Positions 4,957-7,292 of a stretch of DNA of 7,292 bases are shown in pieces. The first letter of the stretch is position 1. Each line of letters begins with the position of its first letter. This DNA is from Gastranaerophilus sp045639085 (lineage in GTDB: Bacteria; Cyanobacteriota; Vampirovibrionia; Gastranaerophilales; Gastranaerophilaceae): assembly GCA_045639085.1 (NCBI GenBank), contig JAZUCM010000110.1, positions 1 to 7,292 on the forward strand, written 5' to 3'. The notes under the pieces are model-generated. The model searched no databases. It had not been told where the DNA came from and worked only from the letters and a program-made list of their open reading frames with translations. Made by a program: the position numbers and the translations under genes.

Positions 4957-7156
4957 AAGTTCTTTTAACTTTTAGTAAAACTTCATTAGGGGTGACAGAG
5001 TCCAAAACCCCGAGTTTTGACTGCGCAATTATAAACTCCATTTCTTCACCAACGTTGATTTCTAAATTGTCGAAAGGAATCGAAACGTCAATGGTTTTTT
5101 CGTGGCTGATTGCAAAGTCTTTTTTGGATTGCAGGCACCACAAGCCGTTTTGGATTGCACAAGTTAGGCGGGAGAATTTTAATTGTCCTTCGTCAATTGT
5201 CATCTGGAGTTCGTTGTGGAATTTTTCTTTGCAAACAGGAAGAATATTGTCGGTTTTGTGGATTAGTCGAATGTGTGATGTTGTCTGCTTTTTGTGTGAA
5301 TTGCGCATATAAACGTATGTTTGACTGTTGTGCGCAAACTTCGAAGGGTTGTTTATTGCGTATTCGTTCAGATAAAATTTTATGTAAAAATTTGTGTTGT
5401 CGCTACCGTATGCGATTTTGTCGAAAAGTTTGTTGTCTTGCAAAACCGGTCCGTCTGAGAGTTCCAGAAAGTTCATATCTATTGCCGACGGTAGCGGGTT
5501 TTCGCCGATTTCGTATTGTTCTTCCAGTGATTGCATAAGCGGAATTTCCAGGCGTTCGGGTACATCGAGTCCAAGAAAAATGTAGACGTTTTTCAAATGC
5601 ATTCTGAAAAGGTAGTCAAAAATGTTGTCGTGCCCGGAGTCGTTTGGTTCGCCAAACCACCAAAACCAGTCACTGCCCTGGCATACAAAAAGTTCTTTTT
5701 GGGCTTGGGCGATATTTTCGTGGTCGGGGTTAAGTAGTATAAAGTTTTCCAAATCGTCTTTAACCTGTTTAAGGTATGACCAGGCAAGATTTTTGAGCGG
5801 TTCGTCTATCCAAAGTTTAAAGTCTTGGTTAATCCACGAGCCGGCCTTTACGCTATTTATTTCCTTAGCGTGTTTGTCTTTTTCTATATAATCACTAATA
5901 AGAACAGTTTCAAGTGTTTCGTCTTCGTTAATCAATTCATACAATTTGTTGAGAAAAACGGCCCCATCTTTGGCGTAATTTTCCCAGCAGTTTTCGCCGT
6001 CCATTGCGATAGTTAACAGGTGAGAATCATCAGGGGAATTTTGTATTTTATTCTGAATTGTCTTAATTCTATCGTAAAGGTCGTTTGCGGCGCGTTCTGA
6101 GTCGTGATTTGGGTATTCAAAGCTTATTAGGTTTGGAAACACAGATTCGCGGAAAATCAGTTTTAGTCCGTTTTTTGCTCCTTTGTAGTCATAAACTTTT
6201 AACAACGGATATGGATTTTCGAGATTTCCGTTGAAGTCGCGCACAAAGTCGAACTTGACAGAATTTGACAAAACGCCTTCATCCGATATTGTCCATTCAA
6301 ACCCTAAATCGCTGAACATTTTAAGGGTTTTATTACTTATGCAGTGCTCTGATGGCCAAATTCCTTTAGGTTTAACGCCGAAGGCCAATTCAATAATTTC
6401 GACGGCTTCTTTAATTTGGGCTTCTGCGTCTTTTTTCATGCCTAAAGTGAGTGGCAAATCGCCGTTTGAGTTGGTTGAAACATCCGCGATGTCGATTAAA
6501 GCCGGTAAAATTGGGTGATAATGTGGGCTTGTGGTAAGTTCTATTCGCCCTGTTGCCAAGTAGTTTCTAAATGTTGGTATTATTTTTCTGATAATATCCC
6601 GTTGGATTTCAATAATTTGCACCCGATCTTCGTCAGTGTAACCTGAGCCTTTTTTTATTAGATTTTTAAGTTCGGGGTAATCTTTTATGTGCGCAGAGTC
6701 AATCCAGGCAAGGTTGAATAACGCTACCAAGTCAGAGTACTCTTGTAGGGTAAAATCGTTAATGTCTTTTGTGAATTGATATTTATGGATTAATCTGTCG
6801 TACTCTTTGAACGGTAAAATCATAAACTGATAGTTTGCGTCAAAGAAGTTGTTGATAATAAAATTTTTGTCTTCGTCCGTTAGTTCTGCAACAGGTTTTA
6901 TTGTGATACGTGAGTGAATATCGTGAAACCCGAGTTCGCCGTAGCGAATAAACGAGTCAACCAGTATAGGAACGATGTTAAAATTCAGCTTGATATTTTT
7001 ATGGTTTTTTAGAATTGTGAGCATATCAAGATAATCTTTGACGGCGTGCAACCGTGTCCACGGCATAATGTAGTCGCTGTCTTGCGAAAGCTGATAGACC
7101 GGTTGGTGAAAATGCCAATAAAATGCTATAGATAATTTTTTAGATGTTCCTACCAT
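4955..7156 (-). CDS. Glycoside hydrolase family 57 protein (alpha-glucan-active, exact specificity unknown)
   Basis: This 733-residue protein has the GH57 conserved regions in order: WHFHQP (14-19); GRIELTTSPHYHPILP (203-218); GIWPSE (265-270), with E270 in the place of the catalytic nucleophile; TISDEG (289-294), with D292 in the place of the acid/base; and MDGENCWENY (385-394). After the (beta/alpha)7 barrel comes a helical part with conserved-looking WINQ, GSDWFWWFG (494-502) and DYLFRMHLKNVY (514-525). A probable beta-rich C-terminal domain follows (about 555-733). No signal peptide is present, so it should act in the cytosol, plausibly on glycogen or malto-oligosaccharides. GH57 includes alpha-amylases, 4-alpha-glucanotransferases, branching enzymes and pullulanases, and I cannot choose among them. 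ATG 7156 starts just before the first conserved region; the Shine-Dalgarno is weak (GGGTTAAG). The gene is monocistronic and convergent with the alaS-dut group. All catalytic residues are present, so it is probably active. Confidence 0.93.
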   Translation of the reverse strand: MVGTSKKLSIAFYWHFHQPVYQLSQDSDYIMPWTRLHAVKDYLDMLTILKNHKNIKLNFNIVPILVDSFIRYGELGFHDIHSRITIKPVAELTDEDKNFIINNFFDANYQFMILPFKEYDRLIHKYQFTKDINDFTLQEYSDLVALFNLAWIDSAHIKDYPELKNLIKKGSGYTDEDRVQIIEIQRDIIRKIIPTFRNYLATGRIELTTSPHYHPILPALIDIADVSTNSNGDLPLTLGMKKDAEAQIKEAVEIIELAFGVKPKGIWPSEHCISNKTLKMFSDLGFEWTISDEGVLSNSVKFDFVRDFNGNLENPYPLLKVYDYKGAKNGLKLIFRESVFPNLISFEYPNHDSERAANDLYDRIKTIQNKIQNSPDDSHLLTIAMDGENCWENYAKDGAVFLNKLYELINEDETLETVLISDYIEKDKHAKEINSVKAGSWINQDFKLWIDEPLKNLAWSYLKQVKDDLENFILLNPDHENIAQAQKELFVCQGSDWFWWFGEPNDSGHDNIFDYLFRMHLKNVYIFLGLDVPERLEIPLMQSLEEQYEIGENPLPSAIDMNFLELSDGPVLQDNKLFDKIAYGSDNTNFYIKFYLNEYAINNPSKFAHNSQTYVYMRNSHKKQTTSHIRLIHKTDNILPVCKEKFHNELQMTIDEGQLKFSRLTCAIQNGLWCLQSKKDFAISHEKTIDVSIPFDNLEINVGEEMEFIIAQSKLGVLDSVTPNEVLLKVKRT

Positions 7157-7180
7157 TTACTTAACCCAAAACTTGTTTTT

Positions 7181-7209
7181 ATTATAGCATTAATTTTGAG
7201 CTAACGCAA
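7181..7209 (-). promoter_or_regulatory. Extended -10 promoter for the GH57 gene
   Basis: On the minus strand TGCTATAAT (7189-7181) is a perfect extended -10. TTGCGT (7209-7204) lies exactly 17 bp upstream as a partial -35. The predicted start near 7174 leaves a leader of about 18 nt before ATG 7156, which fits the weak Shine-Dalgarno. Its -35 is five bases from that of the opposite-facing promoter. Confidence 0.75.
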
Positions 7210-7214
7210 GGGGC

Positions 7215-7243
7215 TTGACAAAATCGCGAACATGGTAAATAAT
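7215..7243 (+). promoter_or_regulatory. Sigma70-type promoter for a gene beyond the right edge
   Basis: A perfect -35 TTGACA (7215-7220) is followed after 17 bp by AATAAT (7238-7243, five of six). The start would be near 7250. Downstream, an ATG at 7250 opens a frame (MLNENESIKSSIGG) to the window end without a Shine-Dalgarno. Alternatively, the purine-rich AGGGGGGG at the very end could be the ribosome site of a start just outside. The target gene cannot be identified. Confidence 0.6.
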
Positions 7244-7292
7244 GATAATATGTTAAATGAAAATGAAAGTATAAAGAGTTCAATAGGGGGGG

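Noticed and set aside
4992..6518. Plus-strand open frames opposite the GH57 gene, and minus-strand frames opposite alaS and dut
   Set aside because: They have no ribosome sites, low-complexity or Cys-rich translations and no family motifs, and they lie wholly across well-supported genes.
7160..7167. CTTAACCC, identical to the first unit of the dut-upstream array, before the GH57 gene
   Set aside because: It is a single copy with no neighbours in 8-bp phase and lies in the GH57 leader downstream of its promoter, so it is likely chance.
7250..7292. Leaderless open frame starting at the predicted transcription start
   Set aside because: Only 14 codons are visible and there is no Shine-Dalgarno, so it cannot be told from chance; it is noted only with the promoter.
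7286..7292. Run of seven Gs at the window end
   Set aside because: It could be a strong ribosome site or phase-variable tract, but it could also be an assembly-end artefact, and no downstream sequence is available.
1..7292. A defence system, prophage, transposon or CRISPR array
   Set aside because: No transposase, integrase, Cas or nuclease motif, no terminal inverted repeats and no spacer-repeat pattern were seen; the content is housekeeping.

Overview
The window looks like an ordinary chromosomal segment of an AT-rich bacterium. The best guess is the non-photosynthetic sister lineage of Cyanobacteria (Melainabacteria/Vampirovibrionia, Gastranaerophilales-like gut bacteria). This is inference from the style of the proteins: a prepilin-like protein with a D-x-N-G-x-K-G-P-N motif, an alanyl-tRNA synthetase whose N-terminal half reads like cyanobacterial AlaRS, and a cytosolic GH57 glycosidase. 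No database search was possible. I see no mobile element, CRISPR array, RNA gene or defence system.

Layout. Positions 1-900 (+) hold the 3' part of a type IV pilin/pseudopilin-like gene whose N-terminus lies outside the window. A long terminator-like hairpin (930-975) follows. Then come three co-directional genes: alaS (990-3641), dut (3716-4153) and an unrecognised two-hydrophobic-segment protein (4249-4905). A perfect 11-bp hairpin (4930-4956) serves as a shared terminator between this group and a convergent GH57 glycoside hydrolase on the minus strand (4955-7156). The GH57 gene has a clear extended -10 promoter (7181-7209, minus). Back to back with it is a plus-strand sigma70-type promoter (7215-7243) for a gene beyond the right edge.

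How the parts relate. AlaS charges and proofreads tRNA-Ala, Dut keeps dUTP out of DNA and supplies dUMP, and the GH57 enzyme probably works on intracellular alpha-glucan. These are housekeeping functions with no evident common pathway. The most notable regulatory signal is between alaS and dut: five copies of TTAAC, four of them in exact 8-bp phase. They match the cyanobacterial SphR/PhoB Pho-box unit PyTTAAPyPy(T/A) and sit just upstream of a possible -10. The most notable protein oddity is a tandemly repeated Cys-x-Cys insertion in the AlaRS editing domain, next to its zinc site.

No stretch longer than 300 bases lacks a gene. The short intergenic regions hold only the hairpins, promoters and repeats listed.
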